This document shows positions 8,428-17,542 of a stretch of DNA of 32,542 nucleotides, piece by piece. Every line of letters starts with the position of its first letter. The first letter of the stretch is position 1. Location of the stretch: assembly GCA_009927835.1 (NCBI GenBank), contig RFMG01000184.1, positions 1-32,542 on the forward strand, written 5' to 3'. The notes beneath the pieces are model-generated. The model ran no database searches. It was given only the letters and a program-made list of their open reading frames with translations, and was not told the DNA's origin. The stretch is from Verrucomicrobiota bacterium (GTDB lineage Bacteria > Verrucomicrobiota > Verrucomicrobiia > Methylacidiphilales > Verrucolacustridaceae). The translations under genes were made by a program, and so were the position numbers.

Positions 8428-9357
8428 ATGGTTGGCGCACCCAGCTCCATTTCCCCGGCGTCCGTTGCCTTGCCAACCGATCCCTATGCAGCGTGCACCC
8501 GGTTGGCCAGGGAACATTACGAAAACTTTCCCGTCGGCCGCCTCGTGCCCAAGAAACTTCGCCCCCACGTCCACGCCGTCTATGCCTTTGCCCGGGTGGC
8601 CGACGACCTGGCGGACGAGGGGTACGCTGATCCCCGCCAAAAAGACCCTGACTCGAAGGCCCCGACTCAAGCCCAGAGACTCGCCGTCTTGGAGTCCTAC
8701 CGGGAGGCCTGGCAACAGGCCCTGAAGGGCGAACCGTACGACCCGCAGTACCAGTGGATCTTTTCCCCGCTGCAAAGAACAAAAGCCGAGCTCAACCTTC
8801 CCGACTCTCTCTTCACCGATCTTCTCAGTGCCTTCGCCCAGGACATTGTCCAGCGGCGATACGAGACCTTTCCGGACGTCCTCGACTACTGTCGCCGAAG
8901 TGCCAACCCAATCGGAAGGTTGGTCCTCCTGATCCATGGGGAACGAAGCGTCGAACTCGCGCAACTTTCCGACCATGTGTGCACCGGACTGCAACTGGCG
9001 AACTTCTGGCAGGACATCTCGGTCGACCTTGGCAAAGACCGCATCTATCTTCCCCAGTCCGATCTCCGTCGTCTCGGGGTGGCCGAGGAGGATCTGTTCG
9101 CCGGCCGCGTCACCCCCAATTTTCGCAACTGCGTTCGCTACCAGTGCGAAAAAACATGGGCTTTTTTTCGCGAAGGGGAACCCCTCTCCAGTCGTCTGCC
9201 CCGTCCCTTGTCCTGGGAAATTCGGCTCACCTGGCTGGGCGGAACGGAGATTCTCCGAAAAATAGAGTCCCGCGCGCACGACACATTAAGCCAACGGCCG
9301 CAGGTCTCGAAATTCGATTTCGTCCGGCTCGGTCTCCAGGCCTTCTTCGGCCGATGA
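8428..9357 (+). CDS. hpnC: hydroxysqualene synthase HpnC (squalene/phytoene synthase family)
   Basis: ENFPVGRLVPKKLRPHVHAVYAFARVADDLADEG, SANPIGRLVLLI, LQLANFWQDISVDLGKDRIYLP; start at MVGAPSS. Confidence 0.9.
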   Translation: MVGAPSSISPASVALPTDPYAACTRLAREHYENFPVGRLVPKKLRPHVHAVYAFARVADDLADEGYADPRQKDPDSKAPTQAQRLAVLESYREAWQQALKGEPYDPQYQWIFSPLQRTKAELNLPDSLFTDLLSAFAQDIVQRRYETFPDVLDYCRRSANPIGRLVLLIHGERSVELAQLSDHVCTGLQLANFWQDISVDLGKDRIYLPQSDLRRLGVAEEDLFAGRVTPNFRNCVRYQCEKTWAFFREGEPLSSRLPRPLSWEIRLTWLGGTEILRKIESRAHDTLSQRPQVSKFDFVRLGLQAFFGR

Positions 9358-11540
9358 ACTCTTCCCAGCCCCCCGGAGGCACAGGAGAACGAATCACCCG
9401 CAGGAGCGGATCCAATCTGGCCCTTTCGTTCATCTGCCTGCCCAAGGAGCAGAGGCAGGCCATGTCCACCTTTTATGCATTCTGCCGGACGGTCGACGAC
9501 GTTGTGGACGAAACCACCCAGACGCTTTCGGAGCGCCAGGAGCAACTTTCAGCCTGGCGGGAGGACATCCGCGCGATTTACCGCGGCAACCCCATGCAAC
9601 CCCTCGCGCAGGAGCTTGCCCCGGTGGTTCGGAAATATCTTATCCCACCCGAACCTCTTCTTGAAATCCTGGCCGGGGTGGAAATGGATTTGACGAAAAC
9701 CCGGTATGAGACCTTTGCCGAGTTGGAAAAGTACTGTTACGGCGTTGCCTCCGCCGTGGGCCTCGTTTCCATCAACATTTTCTGCTGTCAGACTCGCGCC
9801 GCCCGTGACTACGCCATCGCCTTGGGGATGGCTTTTCAGCTGACCAACATTCTTCGGGATGTTGCTTACGACCTTCAGAAGTTTGGCCGCATCTATCTTC
9901 CCCTGGAGGAGTGTCGGACCTTTGGAGTCTTGGAGGAAGATTTACGAAAAACGGTTCTCACCCCGGGAGTCGCGAGGCTGTTCCGGCTTCAATACTTTCG
10001 TGCCCGACACTACTTCGAGAAGGCGGACCGACTCATCCCCGAGAGTGATCGCCCCCACCTTTCTGCCGCGCTTCTCATGACCGGGGTATATCGGGATCTA
10101 CTCGAAAAGCTGCGTCAAAATCACTTCGAGGTGCTTCGGGGTCCCGTCAAACTCACGCGGTGGGAAAAGCTCAAAGCCCTTCGTCGAGGCAGGGCCCGGC
10201 TGGGCCAAGTTCATGAAAAGCGTCGCGCCCCCTCCCGTATCGCGGTGATCGGGGGCGGCTTTGCGGGGAGCGCCGCTGCTTTTGCCCTCGCCCGGGCAGG
10301 TCACCGGGTGGAGCTGTTCGAGGCAAAACCCCAACTGGGTGGGCGGGCGCACAGTTACCGCGAAACCAAGACAGGCACGACGCTCGACAATGGACAACAC
10401 ATCCTCATGGGCTGCTACCACCACACCCTTGAAATGATCGAGGCACTGGGCAACGGGGATCGTTTGGAAAAACATGACCGGTTGGACTTGGCCTTCGTAA
10501 GTTCCCGACGCGGCCGCAGCGTTCTCCGCTCCTCCCCCCTGCCGCCTCCTTTTCATCTTTTGGGAGGCCTTTTTGGATTTGCGGAGCTCTCCTGGACGGA
10601 TCGCTGGGCAATCCTGAACTTTCCGACCCGCGCAAAGTCACATCCGCCACAAGCAGGAGAAAGCACCCAAAATTGGCTGGGAAGATTGGGCCAAACCTCG
10701 GGATCGATCCGAGCGCTATGGGAGCCCTTCTGTCTGGCTGCCCTGAATGCCCCCATCGGCTCTGCAGATGCGGGTCTGTTCTGGGAAGTCACCTGCAGGG
10801 CACTTTTTGGCACCGCACGGGACGCGGCGATTTATTTTGATCGGAGCGGGCTTACCCATCTGCTTCAGCCTGAGTTGGGTATCTTTCTTGAGGCTACGGG
10901 AGGCGGTCTTCACCTCGCGACGCCGATCGAATCCTTCACGCTCGACAGTGCAAAACAAAAGGTCACCTCCATCCTTCTGAAAAACGGGGAAAAAAAGGTT
11001 TTTGATGACTTTGTCCTCGCTGTTCCATGGGCGGCAGCCGCAAAGCTTTTACCGATGGGGGATCGGGCACAGCAGTTGGCCGCGAGCTTTCTGCCCGGTC
11101 CAATCCTCGGAATCCATCTTTGGACCGATCTTCCGCTGGCTCCCGACCTGATCACAGGATTTCTCGATTCCCCTCTCCACTGGCTTTTTGATCGCACGTC
11201 CACCTTGCCGGACGGACATACGGGCCACCTGTATGCCGCAGTGATTAGCGCCATTTCCGACCGGATCGATCAATCCGGCAAAGAGTTGCTCGAACTCGTC
11301 CTGTCGGAAATTCACAGGCTCCTTCCCGGAAGCCGGAACTGCAACGTGACCCATCACGTGGTCTATAAGTCCCGGGATGCGACTTTCATGGGATCTCCCG
11401 GCGAGCCGCTCACTCGCCCAGGCCCCGTCACCTCCATTCAGAATCTGTTCCTGGCGGGAGATTGGACCCAGACAGGCCTCCCCGCCACGATTGAGGGGGC
11501 CGTCCTCTCAGGACTCAAATCAGCCTTCGCGATTGGCTGA
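9354..11540 (+). CDS. hpnDE: HpnD-HpnE fusion: presqualene diphosphate synthase domain plus FAD-dependent hydroxysqualene dehydroxylase domain (728 aa)
   Basis: N-terminal half: FICLPKEQRQAMSTFYAFCRTVDDVVDE, YCYGVASAVGLVSINIF, FQLTNILRDVAYDLQKFGRIYLP. C-terminal half: RIAVIGGGFAGSAAAFALARAGHRVELFEAKPQLGGRAHSY, DNGQHILMGCYHHTLEMIEALG, LAGDWTQTGLPATIEGAVLSG. One uninterrupted frame; the start overlaps the hpnC stop (ATGA). Confidence 0.88.
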   Translation: MNSSQPPGGTGERITRRSGSNLALSFICLPKEQRQAMSTFYAFCRTVDDVVDETTQTLSERQEQLSAWREDIRAIYRGNPMQPLAQELAPVVRKYLIPPEPLLEILAGVEMDLTKTRYETFAELEKYCYGVASAVGLVSINIFCCQTRAARDYAIALGMAFQLTNILRDVAYDLQKFGRIYLPLEECRTFGVLEEDLRKTVLTPGVARLFRLQYFRARHYFEKADRLIPESDRPHLSAALLMTGVYRDLLEKLRQNHFEVLRGPVKLTRWEKLKALRRGRARLGQVHEKRRAPSRIAVIGGGFAGSAAAFALARAGHRVELFEAKPQLGGRAHSYRETKTGTTLDNGQHILMGCYHHTLEMIEALGNGDRLEKHDRLDLAFVSSRRGRSVLRSSPLPPPFHLLGGLFGFAELSWTDRWAILNFPTRAKSHPPQAGESTQNWLGRLGQTSGSIRALWEPFCLAALNAPIGSADAGLFWEVTCRALFGTARDAAIYFDRSGLTHLLQPELGIFLEATGGGLHLATPIESFTLDSAKQKVTSILLKNGEKKVFDDFVLAVPWAAAAKLLPMGDRAQQLAASFLPGPILGIHLWTDLPLAPDLITGFLDSPLHWLFDRTSTLPDGHTGHLYAAVISAISDRIDQSGKELLELVLSEIHRLLPGSRNCNVTHHVVYKSRDATFMGSPGEPLTRPGPVTSIQNLFLAGDWTQTGLPATIEGAVLSGLKSAFAIG

Positions 11541-12263
11541 GTTTTTTTCAAGGCCATCGAGGAAATCAGCCAAAGCCCGGCTCATCGCATCTCTGGCATG
11601 GGTACAACCCGCCACCGCAGGAAGGAGTTCGATCAACCGCCAGGGGCGAAGGGCAAGGTGAATCCCGATCTTGAAAGGTGTGCTTTTTCCAGTCTCGCGA
11701 TCGCAACCCAGTAAAAAAAGATCCGCCGGCAGCAACTTGTCCGCATGGTCGCTCACGGCTCGCAAGCCGACGAGGGGAACCCGGTGCTCGCGACACGCTT
11801 CGGCCACATACTCCCACTCCATCTCGACGATTCCACAGCCCGTCCTGCGTCCCAACTCCAGCTTTGCCTTTCCGGTCCCGATAATTTCGCGGGCGGTATG
11901 CCACTGGCCTGGACGCACCGATCTCTCGCTCCGGCACCAGCGATGAAAGGGCTCCCAATCCTCCGAATGGAACGAGGTCAGATCCCCCTCGTCCCAGGCC
12001 GGATCCAACGCCCCGGCCAATCCGGCGAGGATGACCCCCCGACAGGAATGCTCCTTCAGCCAGGCAGAAACCTTTTTTTCCATTCCCTCATGGCCCATAC
12101 CGGTCCGGGCGGAGATCACTGGAGTTCCCTTCCAAAATCCCCGGATGGTTTCCAACCCCGCCTCCATGCGGCTGGTTCCACCCAACCGTCCCCACGTGGG
12201 CCCAGCCTCGAACTCCATCGGAAAAAGAATCCCAACCGGCTGGGTAGTTTCAGATCCAGCCAT
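11520..12263 (-). CDS. hpnG: phosphorylase-superfamily nucleosidase, HpnG-like
   Basis: PNP/UDP phosphorylase-type motifs (GILFPMEFEAG, ILAGLAGALDP, VEMEWEYVAEACREHRVPLVGLRAVSDHADK) next to shc. Start chosen at MAGSETTQP. Confidence 0.75.
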   Translation of the reverse strand: MAGSETTQPVGILFPMEFEAGPTWGRLGGTSRMEAGLETIRGFWKGTPVISARTGMGHEGMEKKVSAWLKEHSCRGVILAGLAGALDPAWDEGDLTSFHSEDWEPFHRWCRSERSVRPGQWHTAREIIGTGKAKLELGRRTGCGIVEMEWEYVAEACREHRVPLVGLRAVSDHADKLLPADLFLLGCDRETGKSTPFKIGIHLALRPWRLIELLPAVAGCTHARDAMSRALADFLDGLEKNSANREG

Positions 12264-12289
12264 AAAAAAAAGAAACAAAACCGGGGCTG

Positions 12290-14278
12290 TTAGTGGGCCC
12301 CGTAGCTTTGCACCATTTGCTGGTACTCCCCGAGCGCCAAAAGGGGCCAATTCAACCGGTACATGTCATACCGCAGGTAAAAAACGCAGGGAAATCCCGT
12401 TCCCGTGATCAGCTTTTCCTCCCAGCTTCCGTCGGGTTGTTGGGTCTCGATCAGGTATCGAACCGCACGTCGAACACTGGGCCTTTGGATGTCACCACAC
12501 GCCAACAGCCCCATCAGCCCCCACCCCGTCTGCGATGCCGTGCTGATTCCTCTTCCCTTGAAACGTGGATCATCATAGGAGCCACAACTCTCCCCCCATC
12601 CTCCGTCCGGATTCTGGGCGCACTCCAGCCAGTCCCGCCCGCGAATGACCCAGTGCTCGTTCATGTCGTAGCTGATTCCATGAAGCCCCCGTAACACCTG
12701 CCACGTGCCATAAATATAGTTTACCCCCCAGCGTCCATACCAGGAGCCGTCCTCCTCCTGCGTCTCCTGCAAAAAGCGTATCGCCCGCTGAACTTGGGGG
12801 TCGCTTTTCGGAACCCCGCACTTCCCCATCACTTCCAGCATCCGCCCCGTGATGTCGGCACACGGCGGATCCAAAATCGCGTTGTGGTCCGCAAAGGGCA
12901 CGTCCTCCAGCCACTTTTTGTTCACATTCTTGTCAAACGCCCCATAGCCGCCGTTGTCACACTGGAAGCTTTTTGCCCAGGCCAAACCCCTCTCGGAAGC
13001 TGCCTTTTGCGTCGCCGGATCACTCGCCCGCACCATCCGCAGGCCCAGAAGAACCTTGGCCGTGTCGTCCACGTCGGGATACCAGTCATTGAAGTACTCA
13101 AAGGCCCACCCACCGGTCACACGGGTGGGATTTTTCACCGCCCAATCCCCACGGATCTTGACTTCCTTCGAGAGCAGCCAATCCGCACCCTTTTGCATGG
13201 CCGGTGCGTCCGGCTTGACCCCTGCCGCACCGAGCGCGGTCAACGTGATCGCCGTATCCCATACGGGACTCAAGCACGGTTGCACCCGGAAATCCCCATG
13301 GGCCGCGTCATCCACCTCCAATCCCTCCAGGTCCCTCACCGCCTTTCGCATCGCAGGATGCTCGTCGGAGTAGCCGAGACACTGGAACGCGAGAATGGTG
13401 TTCATCATCGAGGGGAAGATCGCGGCCAATCCCTCCGACCCCGGTCCCGTGCGATCCAGAATCCACCTCTCCGCCACCTTTAACGCGTGCTTACGAAACG
13501 GCTTCCACGAAAGCCCCTCCAAAATGCCCAAAAGCTCGTTCACCCGGATAAAAAAGTTTTTCATCGAGAGAAACCGTCTCTCCACGGGATGAAAGAACGG
13601 CCCACCCTCGACCCCGTACGGATACAGCTCATGCAGCTGCTTTTCGGGCGGCAAATGCGTCGTGGGGCGGAAACTACGGATCACGGAGAGGGGCACCACG
13701 ATCGCCCTTGTCCACGAGCTCATTTCAAACATGTTGAAAGGAGCCCAGTTGGGGAGCAGGAGAATTTCAGGAGGAATGTTCGGCAAATACTTCCAAGGGT
13801 ACTGACCCAACATCGCCAGGTAGAGTTTGCAATAGGTGTTGGTGCGAGGGATCCCCCCCAAACGAAGTGCCGCGGCCCGCGCTTTTCTCATCTCGGGTTC
13901 GTCCGGGGTGAAACCCGCCAATTTCAGACTGAAATAACTTTTTACGGTGGCCGTGACATTGCTGGGGCCTCCCGGGTAAATCGGCCAGCCACCGTCGGGC
14001 AACTGCCGCTGCAAAATGTGCCTCACAATCTTGGCCTCTTTTGCCCGATCCACCTTTCCCCTCAAATACATCAAGAGGTGGTAATCGCACGCAACGGTGG
14101 AATCCACAAACAGCTCCCCCACCCAGTGGCCATCCTCTTTCTGCAACCCCAACAGGTAATCCCTGCAGGCGTCCACGGCCTTGCGCAAAGCTCCCAGGTC
14201 GACGTCCGCAGGATCCATCCCCACCAACTCAGGACTGGGTGACCGAACCGACGAAGAGGACTCAAATTTGGCCGGCAT
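12290..14278 (-). CDS. shc: squalene-hopene cyclase
   Basis: Repeated QW motifs (LPDGGWPIYPGGPSN, QEEDGSWYGRWGVNYIYGTWQVL, QNPDGGWGESCGSYDD, QQPDGSWEE) and the catalytic DVDDTAK motif. Confidence 0.98.
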   Translation of the reverse strand: MPAKFESSSSVRSPSPELVGMDPADVDLGALRKAVDACRDYLLGLQKEDGHWVGELFVDSTVACDYHLLMYLRGKVDRAKEAKIVRHILQRQLPDGGWPIYPGGPSNVTATVKSYFSLKLAGFTPDEPEMRKARAAALRLGGIPRTNTYCKLYLAMLGQYPWKYLPNIPPEILLLPNWAPFNMFEMSSWTRAIVVPLSVIRSFRPTTHLPPEKQLHELYPYGVEGGPFFHPVERRFLSMKNFFIRVNELLGILEGLSWKPFRKHALKVAERWILDRTGPGSEGLAAIFPSMMNTILAFQCLGYSDEHPAMRKAVRDLEGLEVDDAAHGDFRVQPCLSPVWDTAITLTALGAAGVKPDAPAMQKGADWLLSKEVKIRGDWAVKNPTRVTGGWAFEYFNDWYPDVDDTAKVLLGLRMVRASDPATQKAASERGLAWAKSFQCDNGGYGAFDKNVNKKWLEDVPFADHNAILDPPCADITGRMLEVMGKCGVPKSDPQVQRAIRFLQETQEEDGSWYGRWGVNYIYGTWQVLRGLHGISYDMNEHWVIRGRDWLECAQNPDGGWGESCGSYDDPRFKGRGISTASQTGWGLMGLLACGDIQRPSVRRAVRYLIETQQPDGSWEEKLITGTGFPCVFYLRYDMYRLNWPLLALGEYQQMVQSYGAH

Positions 14279-14354
14279 GACGGCTTATCCTAATGTCCGG
14301 ACCTCGAGGGTCAAACTTCAATCTTCTTGTGTAATATTATGAACACCAAACACT

Positions 14355-16949
14355 TCAAGACTCCGCCCAGGTGATCAGCCTCAACTCGTGGGCCTGGGTT
14401 AAAGACGGGTGGGAAGGGCGGACCCGGACGTTGAATTTGAAATTTCCAGAATCATCGACCGGAACTCGACCCCCATAACCCTGCCAACCGTCCCGAATCT
14501 CACCTTGGGGCTCCAACCGCACCACTTTGGATTTTCCATCCGGCTCCGCCGCCATCAAATAGGCCTCCACCGCCACCTCCCCGCCCTGCAAACTTCCGAG
14601 GAAAACATTCACACTGACCGGCACCGTCTCCCCCACGCTTACCGTCGTTCGCCCGGGACCATTCCAACGAACCGCATTGGCCCGAACCTGAGGCCACGCC
14701 TTTCGGACCTTGTCTTTCCATAACGCCAGCTGCCGGGACTTTTCCCACCCGCTTTCGGCAAACATCCGTCCGTTCTCCGCCGCCCGCCGATAAAAATCGC
14801 CCGCATACTCCGCCACCATTCTTGAGGTGTTGTAGACCGGACCGATCGTCACCAAGCTGCGGCGGACCCGGTCAATCCATCGCTTTGGGACCCCCTCCCC
14901 GTCCTGATCGTAATAAAGCGGGACGATCTCGTGCTTCAGAATTTCGTACATGGAGAAGGAGTCGAACTCATCCTGTACCTCCGGTTCCAAACGAAACGTG
15001 TCATCCCCGATCGCCCAACCGTTCGTCCCGTCAAAAGCCTCGTCCCACCACCCGTCCCGCACGCTGAAGTTCAGGCATCCATTGGTGATCACCTTTTCGC
15101 CGCTGGTTCCGCTCGCCTCCAGCGGACGTGTCGGATTGTTGAGCCAGACATCGCAGCCGTGGTAGAGAAACCGGGCCACGTTGAAGTCATAATTTTCCAC
15201 GAAAACGATCCGGTCCTTGAACTGGGGCAGGGCGGAAATTTTCACGATCTGCTGGATCAACCTCTTCCCCCCCTCATCCGCCGGGTGGGCCTTCCCCGCG
15301 AAAAGAAACTGCACGGGGCGGGCCGGATCGTTGACGATCTGCGCCAACTTCTCCAAATCCCGGAAAAGGAGTGCCGCCCTCTTGTACGTCGCAAAACGGC
15401 GGGCAAAGCCGATCGTCAGCGCCTTGGGATCCAGCATCTGGTCCGTTTCCCGAATGTCCGCGGGTTTCGATCCGTTTCGCAGCCGTTGGGTCCGGACATT
15501 GGCACGGGCGAACTGAAGCAGCTTCAACTTCAGCTTCTGGTGGACTTTCCAGTACTCCTTGTCCTTGAAATCCACCCTCTTTTTCCACTCATCCACCTTG
15601 GCCACCTCCTCCTCCGTCCATACCCCGCCCTGTTTTTCCAGAAGGCTGCGGATTTCCGGGGCCATCCATGTGAACGTGTGGATTCCATTCGTCACATGCC
15701 GGATCGGGATCTCCTCCTTGGGAACCCCGGGCCAAACGTTCTGCCACATTCCCCGGGACACCTTGCCGTGGATGGCGCTGACACCGTTCGCCTGCCGCGA
15801 AAGGCGCAAGGCAAGAATCGTCATGCTAAACGGCTCCTCGGCTGAGTAGGTCCACGGCCGGCCCAACTTCAAAAGATCCTCAAACCCGATCTGGCAGTCC
15901 GCCACAAATTCCACAAAATATTTTTCCATCAGCTGCGGGGAAAAAGCATCGTTTCCGGCCGGCACGGGGGTGTGGGTCGTGAACACGTTGCTGGCGGCGA
16001 CCGACTGCAGGGCCTCGATAAACGTCAGTTTCGCTTCCTTGACCAAACGGCGGATTCTCTCCAGCCCCAGAAAGGCCGCATGCCCCTCGTTCATATGGAA
16101 AACACCCGGCTCCAGCCCCATGGCGGCCAAGGCTCTCACGCCGCCGATCCCCAGGACGATCTCCTGCTGCACCCGCATCTCATGATCCCCTCCATACAAC
16201 TGGTATGTGATTCTCCGATCCTCCGGCTCGTTCTCCGCCAAATCGGTATCCATCAAAAAAAGGCGGGTCAGCCCGATGCGCACCTCCCAAGCCTTGGCGT
16301 GGACGATTCGCCCGGGCATGGCCAACTCCACGACAACCGGGGTCTTTCCGTCCGCCGCCAGGGCCTCCCGGATCGGCAAATCCTGAAAAACGTTGTCGAT
16401 GGCAGAGGCCTCCTGCCATCCATCCCGGTTGATCCGTTGCGAAAAATATCCAAACCGATAAAGCAAACCCACGGCCACAAAGGGCAAGCCGAGGTCACTG
16501 GCCGATTTACAATGGTCTCCCGCCAAAATTCCCAAACCGCCGGAGTAGTTGGGGAGAGACTCATGAAATCCGAACTCCGCCGAAAAATAGGCGGCAAAGG
16601 GCGAATCCCTCTTCTCCTTGGGTAGGTTCCGGGTGAACCAGGTCTCCTTTCGATGAAGATAAGCCTCCAGGCGGGCATGCATTTTTTCAACCCGCTCGCG
16701 GTAACCCTTGTCCTTGGCCGCCACTTCCAGACGGTTTTGCTTCACCAAACGCAACATTCTGACCGGGCTATGCCCGCATGTCTCCCAAAGCTGGGGATCC
16801 AGCTCCCGAAAAAGATCCAAGGCATCATCATTCCAACTCCACCACAGGTTGAATGCCAGGCTGCGCAACCCCTCCAGTCCCTCCGGCACACGGGGCACCA
16901 CGGAGATATGAACAGGCCATGCAGGTACTTGATAGTCCGTTGTTTCCAT
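14355..16949 (-). CDS. glgP: alpha-glucan (glycogen/maltodextrin) phosphorylase with DUF3417-type N-terminus
   Basis: LRSLAFNLWWSWNDDALDLFRELDPQLWE N-terminus; FSAEFGFHESLPNYSGGLGILAGDHCKSASDLG; NNPTRPLEASGTSGEKVITNGCLNFSVRDGWWDEAFDGTNGWAIG. Confidence 0.95.
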   Translation of the reverse strand: METTDYQVPAWPVHISVVPRVPEGLEGLRSLAFNLWWSWNDDALDLFRELDPQLWETCGHSPVRMLRLVKQNRLEVAAKDKGYRERVEKMHARLEAYLHRKETWFTRNLPKEKRDSPFAAYFSAEFGFHESLPNYSGGLGILAGDHCKSASDLGLPFVAVGLLYRFGYFSQRINRDGWQEASAIDNVFQDLPIREALAADGKTPVVVELAMPGRIVHAKAWEVRIGLTRLFLMDTDLAENEPEDRRITYQLYGGDHEMRVQQEIVLGIGGVRALAAMGLEPGVFHMNEGHAAFLGLERIRRLVKEAKLTFIEALQSVAASNVFTTHTPVPAGNDAFSPQLMEKYFVEFVADCQIGFEDLLKLGRPWTYSAEEPFSMTILALRLSRQANGVSAIHGKVSRGMWQNVWPGVPKEEIPIRHVTNGIHTFTWMAPEIRSLLEKQGGVWTEEEVAKVDEWKKRVDFKDKEYWKVHQKLKLKLLQFARANVRTQRLRNGSKPADIRETDQMLDPKALTIGFARRFATYKRAALLFRDLEKLAQIVNDPARPVQFLFAGKAHPADEGGKRLIQQIVKISALPQFKDRIVFVENYDFNVARFLYHGCDVWLNNPTRPLEASGTSGEKVITNGCLNFSVRDGWWDEAFDGTNGWAIGDDTFRLEPEVQDEFDSFSMYEILKHEIVPLYYDQDGEGVPKRWIDRVRRSLVTIGPVYNTSRMVAEYAGDFYRRAAENGRMFAESGWEKSRQLALWKDKVRKAWPQVRANAVRWNGPGRTTVSVGETVPVSVNVFLGSLQGGEVAVEAYLMAAEPDGKSKVVRLEPQGEIRDGWQGYGGRVPVDDSGNFKFNVRVRPSHPSLTQAHELRLITWAES

Positions 16950-17008
16950 GAAAGGTTTTGAGGTTGGGCTGGGGTGGCGTGCGGGGCTAGAAAAATGTGG
17001 CGTGACGA

Positions 17009-17542
17009 CTACTTCACCAGCACCTGGATTTCCTTGAAGTTTTTATGATCGGAGCTTCCCATCATTTCGAATAGAACCGCCTCCACCGTGGTGACCACCA
17101 CCCGGTCGGCCCTCATCTCGGCCAGGGCGATTTCCCGATCCCGCTCCCTTCGCGACCCGATCGCATCCGCCACCACGATCGGCGTCAACTCCCTCAGCCT
17201 AAGGTCGTAGACCGTTTGCCGGATACAGACATGGGCCTCACATCCCGCAACCAGGATCCTCTTTTTGCCCAACATCTTTCCCTGTTCGGATGCGGAGAAT
17301 TGGGTTTTTTCAAACGGTTTGCAGCCGCGACCCGCCGCACGAAGAATGGCTGGAACCGTTTTTCCCAGCTTGGCGGGTGCCTGCTCGGTAATCGCGATCG
17401 GGACCCCCAACAAGCTCACCCCTTTCACCAGGATCTCCAACCTCTCCAGCCAGTCCCCCGGCTCTTTCACGGCCGCGACCAGCTTTTCCTGGGCGTCGAC
17501 AACCAGCAAAGCCGCCTCCGCGGCAGATAAACGCCAGGACAT
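17009..17542 (-). CDS. isochorismatase-family cysteine hydrolase
   Basis: ALLVVDAQEKLVAAV, ITEQAPAKLGKTV, FEKTQFSA, ILVAGCEAHVCIRQTVYDL (catalytic Cys). Directly abuts the acs stop codon. Confidence 0.9.
   Translation of the reverse strand: MSWRLSAAEAALLVVDAQEKLVAAVKEPGDWLERLEILVKGVSLLGVPIAITEQAPAKLGKTVPAILRAAGRGCKPFEKTQFSASEQGKMLGKKRILVAGCEAHVCIRQTVYDLRLRELTPIVVADAIGSRRERDREIALAEMRADRVVVTTVEAVLFEMMGSSDHKNFKEIQVLVK

Noticed and set aside
8754-9353. N-terminal 200 residues of the supplied 928-aa ORF 8754..11540
   Set aside because: Out of frame over hpnC coding sequence; the real HpnDE start is the ATG at 9354 overlapping the hpnC stop.
10140-10280. Possibility that the HpnD-HpnE fusion is itself an indel artefact
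   Set aside because: Not adopted as the main reading: both domains lie in the same frame with conserved sequence to the junction and no stop or start between them. Alternative frames give only short stops (TCA TGA; ATG AAA AGC...CGG TGA) and would need extra shifts. Still listed as what would refute the fusion.
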